Part shown: piece by piece, positions 54,155 to 63,031 of the stretch
How positions within the stretch are numbered: position 1 is the stretch's first letter
Layout: every line of letters starts with the position of its first letter
Source of the DNA: M0103 sp040386155
GTDB lineage: Bacteria > Bacteroidota > Bacteroidia > Flavobacteriales_D > Crocinitomicaceae
Length of the DNA stretch: 64,000 nucleotides
Assembly: GCA_040386155.1 (NCBI GenBank)
Contig: JAZKFZ010000001.1
Location: forward strand, 310,001-374,000
Reading direction: 5' to 3'
Made by a program: the position numbers and the translations under genes
Notes under the pieces: model-generated
Seen by the model: only the letters and a program-made list of their open reading frames with translations
Database searches by the model: none
Told to the model about the DNA's origin: nothing

Positions 54155-54192
54155 AATCAAGTCTGTTACGGTTGGTAGCAGACTTGATTTTT
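54155..54192 (+). terminator. Intra-operon hairpin terminator after atpE
   Basis: A 15-bp stem with one G·U pair (54155-54169 with 54175-54189), a 5-nt loop and T residues to 54192. It lies inside the operon between atpE and atpF and looks like an attenuator or an mRNA-stabilising 3' end. Confidence 0.78.
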
Positions 54193-54221
54193 AAAAAATG
54201 TAGATTTTAAACAACGATAAA

Positions 54222-54722
54222 ATGGATAAGTTAATAAACGATTTTTCAATAGGCCTTTTCGCTATTCAAACCTTGATTCTCTTGGTGTTGATTTTGATTT
54301 TGAAAAAGTTTGCTTGGAAACCAGTTTTAGATTCATTGAGTGCTCGTGAACAAGGAATTCATGATGCACTGAACGAAGCTGAAAATGCACGTAAACAATT
54401 GCAAAATTTGCAGTCTGAAAACGAAGCATTGTTAAAAGAAGCTAGAATTGAACGCGATAATATGCTTAAAGATGCTAAGGAAACTGCTGTATCGATGATT
54501 AATGACGCTAAGAATAAAGCAAAAGAAGAAGCAGCAAAATTATTGGTAGACGCAAGAAACGCTATTGCTGAGGAGAAAGCGGGCGCTATTGCTGAGTTGA
54601 AAACACAAGTTGCATTATTTTCGATAGAAATTGCTGAGAAAGTTGTAAGAGGTGAATTAGCTTCTAGCGACAAGCAAAAAGCACTAGCGGATCAAATGGC
54701 AAGTGAAATCAATTTGAATTAA
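54222..54722 (+). CDS. atpF: ATP synthase F0 subunit b
   Basis: Peripheral-stalk subunit b, 166 residues: one N-terminal helix (IGLFAIQTLILLVLILILKK, ~10-30) and a long charged coiled coil (AENARKQLQNLQSENEALLK...). The start follows the atpE hairpin by 29 bp. It is followed after 7 bp by atpH. Confidence 0.95.
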   Translation: MDKLINDFSIGLFAIQTLILLVLILILKKFAWKPVLDSLSAREQGIHDALNEAENARKQLQNLQSENEALLKEARIERDNMLKDAKETAVSMINDAKNKAKEEAAKLLVDARNAIAEEKAGAIAELKTQVALFSIEIAEKVVRGELASSDKQKALADQMASEINLN

Positions 54723-54729
54723 GAACACC

Positions 54730-55263
54730 ATGAAAGGAACAAAATCAGCATCGCGTTACGCAAAAGCTTTACTTGAGTTAGCTATTGAGTTCAAGCAAGT
54801 GGATGCCATATCGAATGATATGAAATTTTTGTTGCAAACCAACGAAAACAAAGATTTCGGGGTGTTTTTGAATTCTCCTGTGATTAACACCGATAAGAAA
54901 ATTAGTATCCTTAACGAAATCTTCGGCCAATTTGAAGAGCTGACAACGAAATTCATTAACTTGGTAACTAAAAACAGACGAGAGGCTTTATTGCCCACTA
55001 TCGCTGAAAGTTACGACGAGCAAATGAAAGCATACAAGGGAATTGTTCCTGTAACAATCACTTCTGCAGTATCCCTAAATGATACAACGAAAAATGAAAT
55101 CATTGGCAAAATTGGATCGTCGGTAAGTGGTAAAGAAATAGAATTAACTGAAGTAATTGATGCAGATATTATCGGTGGGTTTATTGTTCGTATGGGCGAT
55201 ACACAAATCGATGCCTCGGTGGCAAGTCAGTTTGGAAAATTGAAACAACGTTTAACAAGATAG
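54730..55263 (+). CDS. atpH: ATP synthase F1 subunit delta
   Basis: Stalk subunit delta (OSCP), 177 residues. The N-terminal helices SASRYAKALLELAIEFKQVD and the C-terminal DIIGGFIVRMGDTQIDASV (~148) are family signatures. It joins the peripheral stalk to the alpha3beta3 head. Confidence 0.95.
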   Translation: MKGTKSASRYAKALLELAIEFKQVDAISNDMKFLLQTNENKDFGVFLNSPVINTDKKISILNEIFGQFEELTTKFINLVTKNRREALLPTIAESYDEQMKAYKGIVPVTITSAVSLNDTTKNEIIGKIGSSVSGKEIELTEVIDADIIGGFIVRMGDTQIDASVASQFGKLKQRLTR

Positions 55264-55355
55264 GAGAGGAAAAGCAAAGCTTTTGATATGATTAGTTGAA
55301 AAGCTGATTTTCTGAAAAAGTAGAGTAAAGAATCTCAATATTAAAAAAGAAAGAC

Positions 55356-56930
55356 ATGGCAGATGTAAAACCAGCAGAAGTTTCTGCAATTTTGAGAGAA
55401 CAGTTATCAGGATTCCGTTCTGAAGCTGAACTACAAGAAGTTGGTACCGTATTACAGGTAGGTGATGGTATCGTTCGTATTTATGGATTGAAAGGAGTTC
55501 AGTACGGTGAATTGATTGAGTTTGAAGGTGGATTGCAAGCAATTGCCTTGAACCTCGAAGAGGATAACGTTGGAGCTGTATTGCTTGGACGTTCGAGTAC
55601 TGTAAAAGAAGGAGATACGGTAAAACGTCTTGGTAGAATTGCTTCTGTGAAAATTGGTGATGGAATGGTGGGTCGCGTTGTTGATACACTAGGAAATCCA
55701 ATTGATGGAAAAGGTCCTATTACTGGCGAATTGTACGAAATGCCAATTGAGCGTAAAGCGCCAGGAGTTATTTTCCGTCAACCAGTTACTGAACCAATGC
55801 AAACAGGAATTAAAGCAATCGATGCGATGATTCCAATTGGACGTGGACAACGTGAGTTAATCATTGGTGACCGTCAAACTGGTAAGTCAACTGTTGCAAT
55901 TGATACAATCATCAACCAACGTGAGTTTTACGATCGTGGTGAGCCTGTATTTTGTATTTATGTAGCTATTGGACAAAAAGGTTCAACAGTTGCAGGAATT
56001 GTTAAGAAATTTGAAGAAGCAGGTGCAATGGATTACACTGTAATTGTTGCGGCAAATGCTTCTGATCCTGCTACAATGCAGTTTTATGCACCGATGACTG
56101 GTGCCGCAATTGGTGAGTTTTTCCGTGATTCTGGAAGACCAGCATTAATTGTATTTGATGATTTATCGAAACAAGCGGTGGCTTACCGTGAAGTGTCATT
56201 GTTGCTACGTCGTCCACCAGGTCGTGAGGCTTACCCAGGTGACGTATTTTACCTTCACTCAAGATTATTAGAAAGAGCTGCAAAAATCATTGCTGATGAT
56301 GCAATTGCTTCTCAGATGAATGATTTACCTCCTTCTTTGAAAGGAATTGTAAAAGGTGGCGGTTCATTAACAGCACTTCCAATTATTGAAACACAAGCGG
56401 GTGACGTTTCTGCTTACATTCCAACCAACGTAATTTCAATTACAGATGGTCAGATTTTCTTGGAGTCAGATTTGTTCAACGCAGGTGTACGTCCAGCAAT
56501 TAACGTTGGTATCTCTGTATCTCGTGTTGGAGGTAATGCACAAATTAAGTCAATGAAAAAAGTGGCTGGTACTTTGAAATTAGATCAAGCTCAATACCGT
56601 GAATTGGAAGCATTTGCTAAGTTTGGTTCAGACTTAGACGCTGTTACAAAATCTGTATTGGATAAAGGTGCTCGTAACGTTGAAATTTTGAAGCAACGAG
56701 AAGGTGATCCAATGTCAGTTGAAAAGCAAATCGCTATTATCTATGTTGGAACAAAAGGATTAATCCAAAGTGTTCCTGTGAATAAAGTGAAGGAATTTGA
56801 ATTAGAATACTTGAATTTCTTGGAAGCGAAACATTCTGATGTTTTGGTAGCCTTGAGAGCAGGAAAATATACAGATGAATTGACAGATGTATTAACGAAG
56901 GTAGCGAAAGAATTAGCGAGTAAGTACTAA
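55356..56930 (+). CDS. atpA: ATP synthase F1 subunit alpha
   Basis: Non-catalytic nucleotide-binding subunit, 524 residues. The P-loop is GDRQTGKSTVAIDT (~170), followed by the CIYVAIGQKGSTVAGIVKKF segment and FDDLSKQAVAYREVSLLLRRPPGR (~267-290). The arginine finger region is PAINVGISVSRVGGNAQIK (~380). Full length. A spacer with repeat arms separates it from atpG. Confidence 0.97.
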   Translation: MADVKPAEVSAILREQLSGFRSEAELQEVGTVLQVGDGIVRIYGLKGVQYGELIEFEGGLQAIALNLEEDNVGAVLLGRSSTVKEGDTVKRLGRIASVKIGDGMVGRVVDTLGNPIDGKGPITGELYEMPIERKAPGVIFRQPVTEPMQTGIKAIDAMIPIGRGQRELIIGDRQTGKSTVAIDTIINQREFYDRGEPVFCIYVAIGQKGSTVAGIVKKFEEAGAMDYTVIVAANASDPATMQFYAPMTGAAIGEFFRDSGRPALIVFDDLSKQAVAYREVSLLLRRPPGREAYPGDVFYLHSRLLERAAKIIADDAIASQMNDLPPSLKGIVKGGGSLTALPIIETQAGDVSAYIPTNVISITDGQIFLESDLFNAGVRPAINVGISVSRVGGNAQIKSMKKVAGTLKLDQAQYRELEAFAKFGSDLDAVTKSVLDKGARNVEILKQREGDPMSVEKQIAIIYVGTKGLIQSVPVNKVKEFELEYLNFLEAKHSDVLVALRAGKYTDELTDVLTKVAKELASKY

Positions 56931-56936
56931 TGCTGA

Positions 56937-57034
56937 ATTTAGAGTGTAGAATTTTGATTGATTAAATTACTAGTTGCAATCATTAAGAACACTAAAGATT
57001 GAAGCTCATACTTCTACATTCAACATTCTTAATT
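56937..57034. repeat. Imperfect inverted repeat between atpA and atpG (dispersed family, copy 2)
   Basis: The right part (57012-57034, TTCTACATTCAACATTCTTA...) matches the right arm of the 30-bp inverted repeat at 16844-16873 at 22 of 24 positions. The left part (ATGCTGAAT ... GTGTAGAAT, just after the atpA stop) is the diverged opposite arm. Confidence 0.7.
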
Positions 57035-57041
57035 TGAATAT

Positions 57042-57917
57042 ATGCCATCATTAAAAGAAATACGCAATAGAATTACTTCAGTAGGATCCACCATGCAGAT
57101 TACTTCTGCAATGAAAATGGTTTCTGCAGCGAAGTTAAAACGTGCACAGGATGCAATCACACAGTTGCGTCCGTATGCAGGAAAATTGCAAGAAATTTTG
57201 GGTAATTTGAGCGGCACGCTGGATCTATCTGAAAATGCTTATTCGCACCTTAGAGAAGAAAAAAATGTGTTGGTGATCGGAGTTACTTCCAACAGAGGTT
57301 TGTGTGGTGGGTTTAACAACAACATCATTAAAGCTGTAAATGCCTTGGTGAACGAGAATGATTCCAGTGCCAACTATCGTGTTTTAACGCTTGGAAAGAA
57401 AATTAAGGATGCCTACAAACGATCGGATGCTTATTACATCAATGATGTAATTGCACCAGTGGAGGATATTTTTTCAAACCTTAGTTTTGATAATGTTGCA
57501 TTGATTGTTGAAGATGTGATGAGACGTTTTGTAAACAAGGAATTTGATAAAGTACTGATTGTACACAACAAATTTATCAATGCCGCAACACAAGCCATCA
57601 TTGTTGATCAGTTGTTGCCAATTGTTCCCAACGTAGCTGAAGCAAGTAATACTACTGCAGAATACCTCTTTGAGCCTTCTAAATTGGAAATTGTAACAGA
57701 GATGATTCCCAAATCATTGAAGATTCAATTGTTCAAGGCTATTTTGGATTCGCATGCTGCTGAACACGGTGCGCGTATGACTGCAATGCACAAAGCAACA
57801 GATAACGCAAAAGAATTGCAAAAATCATTGAAATTGTCTTACAACAAAGCACGTCAAGCTGCTATTACCAACGAAATCTTGGAAATCGTGGGTGGAGCGG
57901 AAGCTTTGAATGGATAA
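57042..57917 (+). CDS. atpG: ATP synthase F1 subunit gamma
   Basis: Rotor shaft subunit, 291 residues. The N-terminus PSLKEIRNRITSVGSTMQIT and SNRGLCGGFNNNI (~84-96) are typical, and the C-terminal helix SYNKARQAAITNEILEIVGG is diagnostic. It is the last atp gene here; atpD and atpC are not in the window, consistent with a separate atpDC locus in Bacteroidota. A terminator follows. Confidence 0.96.
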   Translation: MPSLKEIRNRITSVGSTMQITSAMKMVSAAKLKRAQDAITQLRPYAGKLQEILGNLSGTLDLSENAYSHLREEKNVLVIGVTSNRGLCGGFNNNIIKAVNALVNENDSSANYRVLTLGKKIKDAYKRSDAYYINDVIAPVEDIFSNLSFDNVALIVEDVMRRFVNKEFDKVLIVHNKFINAATQAIIVDQLLPIVPNVAEASNTTAEYLFEPSKLEIVTEMIPKSLKIQLFKAILDSHAAEHGARMTAMHKATDNAKELQKSLKLSYNKARQAAITNEILEIVGGAEALNG

Positions 57918-57935
57918 GAAACTATAGTTATATTG

Positions 57936-57966
57936 AAAAAGCCGAAGATATTTCTTCGGCTTTTTT
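57936..57966 (+). terminator. Intrinsic terminator of the atp operon
   Basis: A 13-bp perfect stem (57936-57948 with 57953-57965; core GCCGAAGA/TCTTCGGC), a 4-nt loop and a T-run, just after atpG. Confidence 0.87.
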
Positions 57967-57983
57967 GTTTGATAGCTTTTTCC

Positions 57984-58053
57984 GAGCAAGTTAGCTAAAT
58001 TACTAACTAGTAAGTAATAATACTACGCGGTTAGTAATTTAGCTAACTTGCTC
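57984..58053. repeat. 24-bp perfect inverted repeat with 22-nt loop
   Basis: Arms 57984-58007 and 58030-58053 are perfect reverse complements; the left arm begins GAGCAAGTTAGCTAAATTAC. It lies between the atp terminator and the end of the minus-strand amidohydrolase gene. It has a weak T-run only on the right, so it may be a mobile palindrome as much as a terminator. Confidence 0.82.
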
Positions 58054-58078
58054 AATATTTTTTGATAGGAAAACTTAC

Positions 58079-59347
58079 CTACCGATACTTCTCCTCGTAT
58101 TTTTCCTTCAACTCTGTCTGGAAATTTTTGGTGCTCACCCAATTGCCGTTCATCATGAGATGTGTAATTTTGTTGGTTCGCATGTCTAAAGCATTTCCTT
58201 GAGAGACAAAAAGCGTAGCTGATTTTCCTTCCTGAATGCTTCCATACTCCTTATCAATTCCTAAGATTTGTGCTGCATTTAGGGTCACAGACTGCACTGC
58301 TTGTTCTTCGGTTAAGCCATAAGCCATGGCTGTTCCTGCCAAGAAAGGAAGGTTGCGGGCATTCATGGCTTCCATATCGCCTTCATTTTGCAAACAGAAC
58401 TTGATGCCCAATTGTTGCAAAAGGGCCGGGATGCGGTAGGGTAAATCAATGGCATCGTCATCTGAACTTGGTAAAGAATGCACACGACTTACCATGATTG
58501 GAATATTGGCATCCTTCATACGCTGACCTAATAAATACGCATCATTTCCACCAATGATCACTGGAAATTTAATGGAGTGTTGTTTCACAAAATCAATGAT
58601 ATCTAAGATTTGTTGCATCTCATTCGCATGAAAATACACGCGTTTTGTACCGTTGAAACAATTCACCATGGCTTCCAGTCGAGCATCCTCCGCGGGCTTT
58701 TTGTCGCTATAGTTTTTTGACATTTCAAAGAAACTACTAAGTTCACGTGTTTGCTCTTCGTACTGTTCATTTTTTTTCATTCCAGTATCATTTCCCCAAC
58801 GCTTGTTAGTGATACTTGCTGGCCAATTCACATGCACGCCATCTTCTCCTAAAATGGTAGCATCTTCCCAGTTCCATCCATCCATCGCCATCACTGCTGA
58901 TGTTCCTGAAATAAAATTACCTCTTGGCGTAGCTTGTGTAATTAATACCCCATTTGTTCTCACTGTGCTAATGACTTTCGATTCTACATTATACGCAATT
59001 TGGGCGCGCACGTGAGGATTAAAAGTGCCAACCTCCTCAAAATCACGTGTCGATCGCACGGCATCAATTTCAGTTAATCCCAAGGTAGAATTTGGAGCGA
59101 TAAAACCTGGATAGATGTGTTTGCCCATTAAATCAACAATAGTATCCCACTCGGAGCGAACAAAACTGCTCGCCAGTGAATTTTTTACTTCCACAATTTT
59201 CCCTTCACGGATGCCAATCAATGCACTCTCGATAACTTCTCCATTGCCAACGTGTAAATAGCCATGTAGGAGCAATACAGATTTTTGTTGCTGGGAAAAT
59301 CCTATGCTTGAAATTCCTGCAAAAAGTAGTGTGAATATTAATTTCAT
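58079..59347 (-). CDS. Amidohydrolase-like protein, probably non-catalytic
   Basis: Exported protein of 422 residues; N-terminus MKLIFTLLFAGISSIGFSQ is a signal peptide. The amidohydrolase composite domain is recognisable (VVDL-like strand leading to GKHIYPGFIAPNSTLGLTE, and the C-terminal ILGIDKEYGSIQEGKSATLFV). Where active members carry HxH (GxxDxHxH), this protein has APNS, so the metal site looks lost. It lies 10 bp after the 1011-residue amidohydrolase gene and probably works with it. Confidence 0.8.
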   Translation of the reverse strand: MKLIFTLLFAGISSIGFSQQQKSVLLLHGYLHVGNGEVIESALIGIREGKIVEVKNSLASSFVRSEWDTIVDLMGKHIYPGFIAPNSTLGLTEIDAVRSTRDFEEVGTFNPHVRAQIAYNVESKVISTVRTNGVLITQATPRGNFISGTSAVMAMDGWNWEDATILGEDGVHVNWPASITNKRWGNDTGMKKNEQYEEQTRELSSFFEMSKNYSDKKPAEDARLEAMVNCFNGTKRVYFHANEMQQILDIIDFVKQHSIKFPVIIGGNDAYLLGQRMKDANIPIMVSRVHSLPSSDDDAIDLPYRIPALLQQLGIKFCLQNEGDMEAMNARNLPFLAGTAMAYGLTEEQAVQSVTLNAAQILGIDKEYGSIQEGKSATLFVSQGNALDMRTNKITHLMMNGNWVSTKNFQTELKEKYEEKYR

Positions 59348-59357
59348 GAGTAATTAC

Positions 59358-62300
59358 TTAATGGTGATTTGTTTCTTCTGATCCTTCCTCACCAATGGTA
59401 TCGCAATGGTAAAACTTGCGTGCTTTTTTCTTAAAGGCTTTACTTGGTTCTCCCTTTTCATTCGATTCTAACATTTTATTGATGATGCGTGCTTTTTCTT
59501 CTTGATTGAGGTAGCGCATTTGCTCATCACGTACTTTATCATACATCACAACCCCATCAACAATGGTCATTTCAGATTTTGCCATGATGCTCAATGGGTT
59601 ATCCGACCACAGCACTAAATCAGCATCTTTTCCGGCCTTGATGCTTCCCATTCGATCATCAAGGTGTAACAATTTTGCTGGATTCAAGGTCACCATTTTC
59701 CATGCATCGATTTCGCTCATATCGCTATATTTGACGCTTTTAGCAGCTTCTTGATTTAAACGTCGACCCATTTCTGCATCATCCGAATTGATAGCAACTA
59801 CCAATCCTTGCTCTTGCATCATACCTGCATTGTATGGAATAGCATCATTTACTTCGTACTTATAAGCCCACCAATCGGAAAAAGTGGAGGCTCCAGCGCC
59901 ATGCTTTTTCATTTTGTCAGCCACTTTGTAGCCCTCCAAAATGTGGGTGAAGGTGTTTAAGCGAAATTTCATTGAATCGGCAACGTGCAACAACATATTA
60001 ATTTCAGATTGCACGTAGGAGTGACAAGTAATGAAGCGCTGTGAATTAAGAATTTCCAACAATACATCTAGTTCTAAATCTCTATGAATGTCTGGATTTG
60101 CTTTCGACGCTTTTTCATACTCTCTAGCGCGATGAAAACCATCGTAAAATACTTGTTCAACACCCATTCGTGTTTGAGGAAAACGTACTGTTTGAAAGTC
60201 GCCCCAATTGGCTTGTTTCACATTTTCTCCCAAAGCAAATTTGATGAATTTTGGAGCATTGGGAATCAACAATTCGTCTGGAGTTACCCCCCATTTTAAC
60301 TTGATTAGTGCTGATTGTCCACCAATTGGATTAGCGGATCCATGCAATAATTGTGCAGCCGTAACTCCACCCGCCAATTGACGATAGATGTTGATATCGT
60401 CTGCATCGAGTACCGTTCCGATATTCACTTCCGCGGAAATTGCTTGACCTCCTTCGTTCACTCCTTTTGAGATAGCAATGTGAGAATGCTCATCAATAAT
60501 ACCTGAAGTAAGATGCTTCCCTTTTCCATCAATCACTTTGGCACCTGTAGGAATTGTAAATGTTCCATTGCCCACAAATTTGATCTTTCCATTTTCTACT
60601 ACGACAGTTGCATCAGGCATGTTTCCTGCATCCTCATTCGTCCAAACGGTTACATTTTTAAAGACAATGGTCTCTGCAACAGCTTTCTCATCGAACCCGT
60701 ACGCTACGTTTGGAAACCAAATGCGTTGACAAATTAGTGTATCTATTGGAACAGGAGGAATTGAATCTTTTTTGCGTTCAATTTTGCTGTTTTTCACTGC
60801 CGACCAGACAATCATTTTGCCAGTTGGTAATAACGCATCTCCTTCAAAAACCCCTAATTTTAAGTTCATTTTACCGTGCAGACTGATATTGCCTTTGTAG
60901 AAATCGTCTTCAATCGTAAATTGTATGATGATATCGTTGTTGTTGATTTCTAATGCTGTTTTCTGCACAATAGAATCTTTTTTGGTGACAGTACCAAACT
61001 CATCCTTAATGGGATTTAAAAAGGTGATTTTTCCTTCTGGTTTTTGAATGCTTCCAGCAATTTGCAGTGGATACAGATGTCCTTCTAAATTGACATTGTA
61101 ATTTCCAGAAATATCATTTTGGTTGATGACGTTTTGAATTTGCTGCTTACCAAGTGTCCATGTTTCCAATAATTTAGATTCCTCCGTAAATGGATTGCTG
61201 GAATAGATGGAGAAACTTGCTAATTTACCTTTTTCAAGCGTGCCAATGCTTTTTTCTTGTTGGAGCCACTTTGCAGGATTTTCTGTTAAAGCTGCAAGTG
61301 CTTGCTCTTTTGTAACACCCATTTCAATGATTTTGCGAATATTTTTCCAAAAATCACTTTCCTTCGCAATTCCTTTGGATGTAATTGAGAATGTTCCTCC
61401 AGCTGTTAGCACCGCATGAGGATTGGCAGGAGCTAATTCCCAATGCTTTAAATCGCTCAATGGAATTTGACGAGAAAGATAAGGGTCTTTTACATCGAAA
61501 GGGGATGGAAAATTGATCGGTAAAATCAATTGATTTTTCAATGCTTTCAAATTATCAAGCGCCTGGTATTCATTGCCTGATCCAAGGTATTGAAAATTTA
61601 ATCCAAATTCATCTGCAATTTTTTGTGCTCTAAATAATTCCCATTTATCGTTCGTGGCAAATAGAATAGGAAGGTTTTTATTTTTTACTTGTGCAGAAAG
61701 GGAGAGATTGACATCTTGTGGATTGTTTTTTTCAAACCATTGTGCATCATAAAAATACTGACGAAGCAGTGCAATCGATCCCATTTGTGAGGAAGGGTAG
61801 GTTTGATTGGAAGCTCCTTTTTCGAAAGAGAAAACCTGTGCAGCATTCGCTACAATGATTTGTTTTTTGCCGTTGTCTCCCAACGCAACTAATGCCGCAG
61901 AACCTCTTGCGATTCCATCCTCTTGATGTGTCAACGCAAATCCAAAACCAAGGTTAAGTAAAAGATCAGAAGATTTTTGATCATGGAGATACAATTCGCT
62001 GGCATTGATTTCTGGATGGATACTCTCATTCCAATAATACGGCCCTTTTTTACTTGTTTCTATTTGCGGAGATGGGTTCCAAGGTCCTCTCGCCGGTTTT
62101 TGAACCCCAACTGAACTATAACTTTCAATAAACGCTGGAAAAATAAATTTACCACTACAGTCAATGGTAATTGTTCCTTTCGGGATGGACACGGAACTTC
62201 CAACTTCTACAATTTTACCGTTTTCAATTAAAAGGGTTCCTTTATCAATGGTTTTGATAGATGAAACAACAATCGTTGCATTCGTCAAAGCGTATGAAGG

Positions 62301-62393
62301 TGCTTGTGTTGGCTTTAATCCATTTTGAGGATCGATTTGAGCAAGACCAATCGTTGAAATTGCCAACAATAGAATAAATACTATTTTTTTCAT
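59358..62393 (-). CDS. Exported two-domain amidohydrolase
   Basis: Exported protein of 1011 residues, signal peptide MKKIVFILLLAISTIGLAQ. It has two amidohydrolase domains in tandem. In the N-terminal domain the metal-motif position reads FPAFIESYSSVG with no HxH, so it seems degenerate; in the C-terminal domain the position reads SGIIDEHSHIAISKG, with an HxH, and further His/Asp candidates follow (FITCHSYVQ, FTHILEGYK, AINSDDAEMGRR). An imidazolonepropionase-like or peptidase-like activity is possible; the substrate is unknown. A linker of ~150 residues, beta-rich, joins the domains. It is co-transcribed with the smaller protein downstream. Confidence 0.83.
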   Translation of the reverse strand: MKKIVFILLLAISTIGLAQIDPQNGLKPTQAPSYALTNATIVVSSIKTIDKGTLLIENGKIVEVGSSVSIPKGTITIDCSGKFIFPAFIESYSSVGVQKPARGPWNPSPQIETSKKGPYYWNESIHPEINASELYLHDQKSSDLLLNLGFGFALTHQEDGIARGSAALVALGDNGKKQIIVANAAQVFSFEKGASNQTYPSSQMGSIALLRQYFYDAQWFEKNNPQDVNLSLSAQVKNKNLPILFATNDKWELFRAQKIADEFGLNFQYLGSGNEYQALDNLKALKNQLILPINFPSPFDVKDPYLSRQIPLSDLKHWELAPANPHAVLTAGGTFSITSKGIAKESDFWKNIRKIIEMGVTKEQALAALTENPAKWLQQEKSIGTLEKGKLASFSIYSSNPFTEESKLLETWTLGKQQIQNVINQNDISGNYNVNLEGHLYPLQIAGSIQKPEGKITFLNPIKDEFGTVTKKDSIVQKTALEINNNDIIIQFTIEDDFYKGNISLHGKMNLKLGVFEGDALLPTGKMIVWSAVKNSKIERKKDSIPPVPIDTLICQRIWFPNVAYGFDEKAVAETIVFKNVTVWTNEDAGNMPDATVVVENGKIKFVGNGTFTIPTGAKVIDGKGKHLTSGIIDEHSHIAISKGVNEGGQAISAEVNIGTVLDADDINIYRQLAGGVTAAQLLHGSANPIGGQSALIKLKWGVTPDELLIPNAPKFIKFALGENVKQANWGDFQTVRFPQTRMGVEQVFYDGFHRAREYEKASKANPDIHRDLELDVLLEILNSQRFITCHSYVQSEINMLLHVADSMKFRLNTFTHILEGYKVADKMKKHGAGASTFSDWWAYKYEVNDAIPYNAGMMQEQGLVVAINSDDAEMGRRLNQEAAKSVKYSDMSEIDAWKMVTLNPAKLLHLDDRMGSIKAGKDADLVLWSDNPLSIMAKSEMTIVDGVVMYDKVRDEQMRYLNQEEKARIINKMLESNEKGEPSKAFKKKARKFYHCDTIGEEGSEETNHH

Positions 62394-62502
62394 AGGATAA
62401 ATAAGGATGTGAAGATAGTGAAAATTAGATAAAAGTCGAAAAGTCCGCTTCGCTTTAAGATTTCCAGACCGCTGCGCTCAAACACTCAATGCTTTAAGTA
62501 AA

Positions 62503-62575
62503 TCTTGTCTTAATGTCTTATCGTCTTAATATCTTGTTGTCTTAATATCTTGTTGACTTATTATCTTGTAGTCTA
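62503..62575. repeat. Tandem 16-bp repeats upstream of 62606
   Basis: About four diverged copies of a CTTGTTGTCTTAATAT unit. The reverse-complement words (TAAGACATTAAGAC) resemble those in the sucB-tpx spacer (TAAGACATTAGGAC, 13 of 14). Confidence 0.75.
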
Positions 62576-62582
62576 AAAAAGG

Positions 62583-62590
62583 TATCTTTG
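62583..62590 (+). promoter_or_regulatory. -7 promoter box (TATCTTTG) for the 62606 operon
   Basis: TAnnTTTG match 15 nt before the ATG at 62606. The tandem repeat array ends 7 bp upstream, so repeat units supply the -33 region. Confidence 0.55.
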
Positions 62591-62605
62591 TAAAAAAAAG
62601 AAATT

Positions 62606-63031
62606 ATGGTACACTTACATTCTGGACTTCGTTGGCTTGCACTTCTATTGATTGTGATCGCTGTTTTTAACGCATTTTCTAAGAGAAAAACTTCCAACTA
62701 CGTAGATTTCGATCGCAAGTTGAATCTTTTTGCAATGGTTACTTTTCATGTTCAATTTTTACTAGGTTGGGTGATGTATTTTACTTCTGCAAAAGTGAAT
62801 TTTAGTCAGGGATGGATGAAAACTGACCTATTTCGTTTTTTCGGAATGGAGCACACCTTAATGATGACAGTGGCATTTGTGTTATTAACAATAGGACATT
62901 CTAAATCTAAAAAGGCAAATGGAGCAAGAAAGCACAAGGTAATTTCTACATTTTACCTGATTGCCTTATTGTTCATTTTAGCTGGAATTCCTTGGCCATT
63001 CAGAGAGGCGTTGGGAGGAGCATGGTTCTAA
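62606..63031 (+). CDS. Four-helix membrane protein, possibly cytochrome b-like
   Basis: Integral membrane protein of 141 residues with four helices (~7-24, 42-62, 84-102, 112-132). Histidines lie in or near the helices: HLHSGLRW (start), VTFHVQFLLGW (~49), GMEHTLMM (~86), TIGHSKSK (~100). This pattern could ligate heme, and its downstream neighbour is a cytochrome c, so a small redox role is inferred. I cannot name a family with confidence. Its 3' end overlaps the cytochrome gene by 10 bp. Confidence 0.7.
   Translation: MVHLHSGLRWLALLLIVIAVFNAFSKRKTSNYVDFDRKLNLFAMVTFHVQFLLGWVMYFTSAKVNFSQGWMKTDLFRFFGMEHTLMMTVAFVLLTIGHSKSKKANGARKHKVISTFYLIALLFILAGIPWPFREALGGAWF

Noticed and set aside
55252..55701. 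149-residue minus-strand ORF
   Set aside because: Leu/Gln/His-rich shadow of atpA, no independent support.
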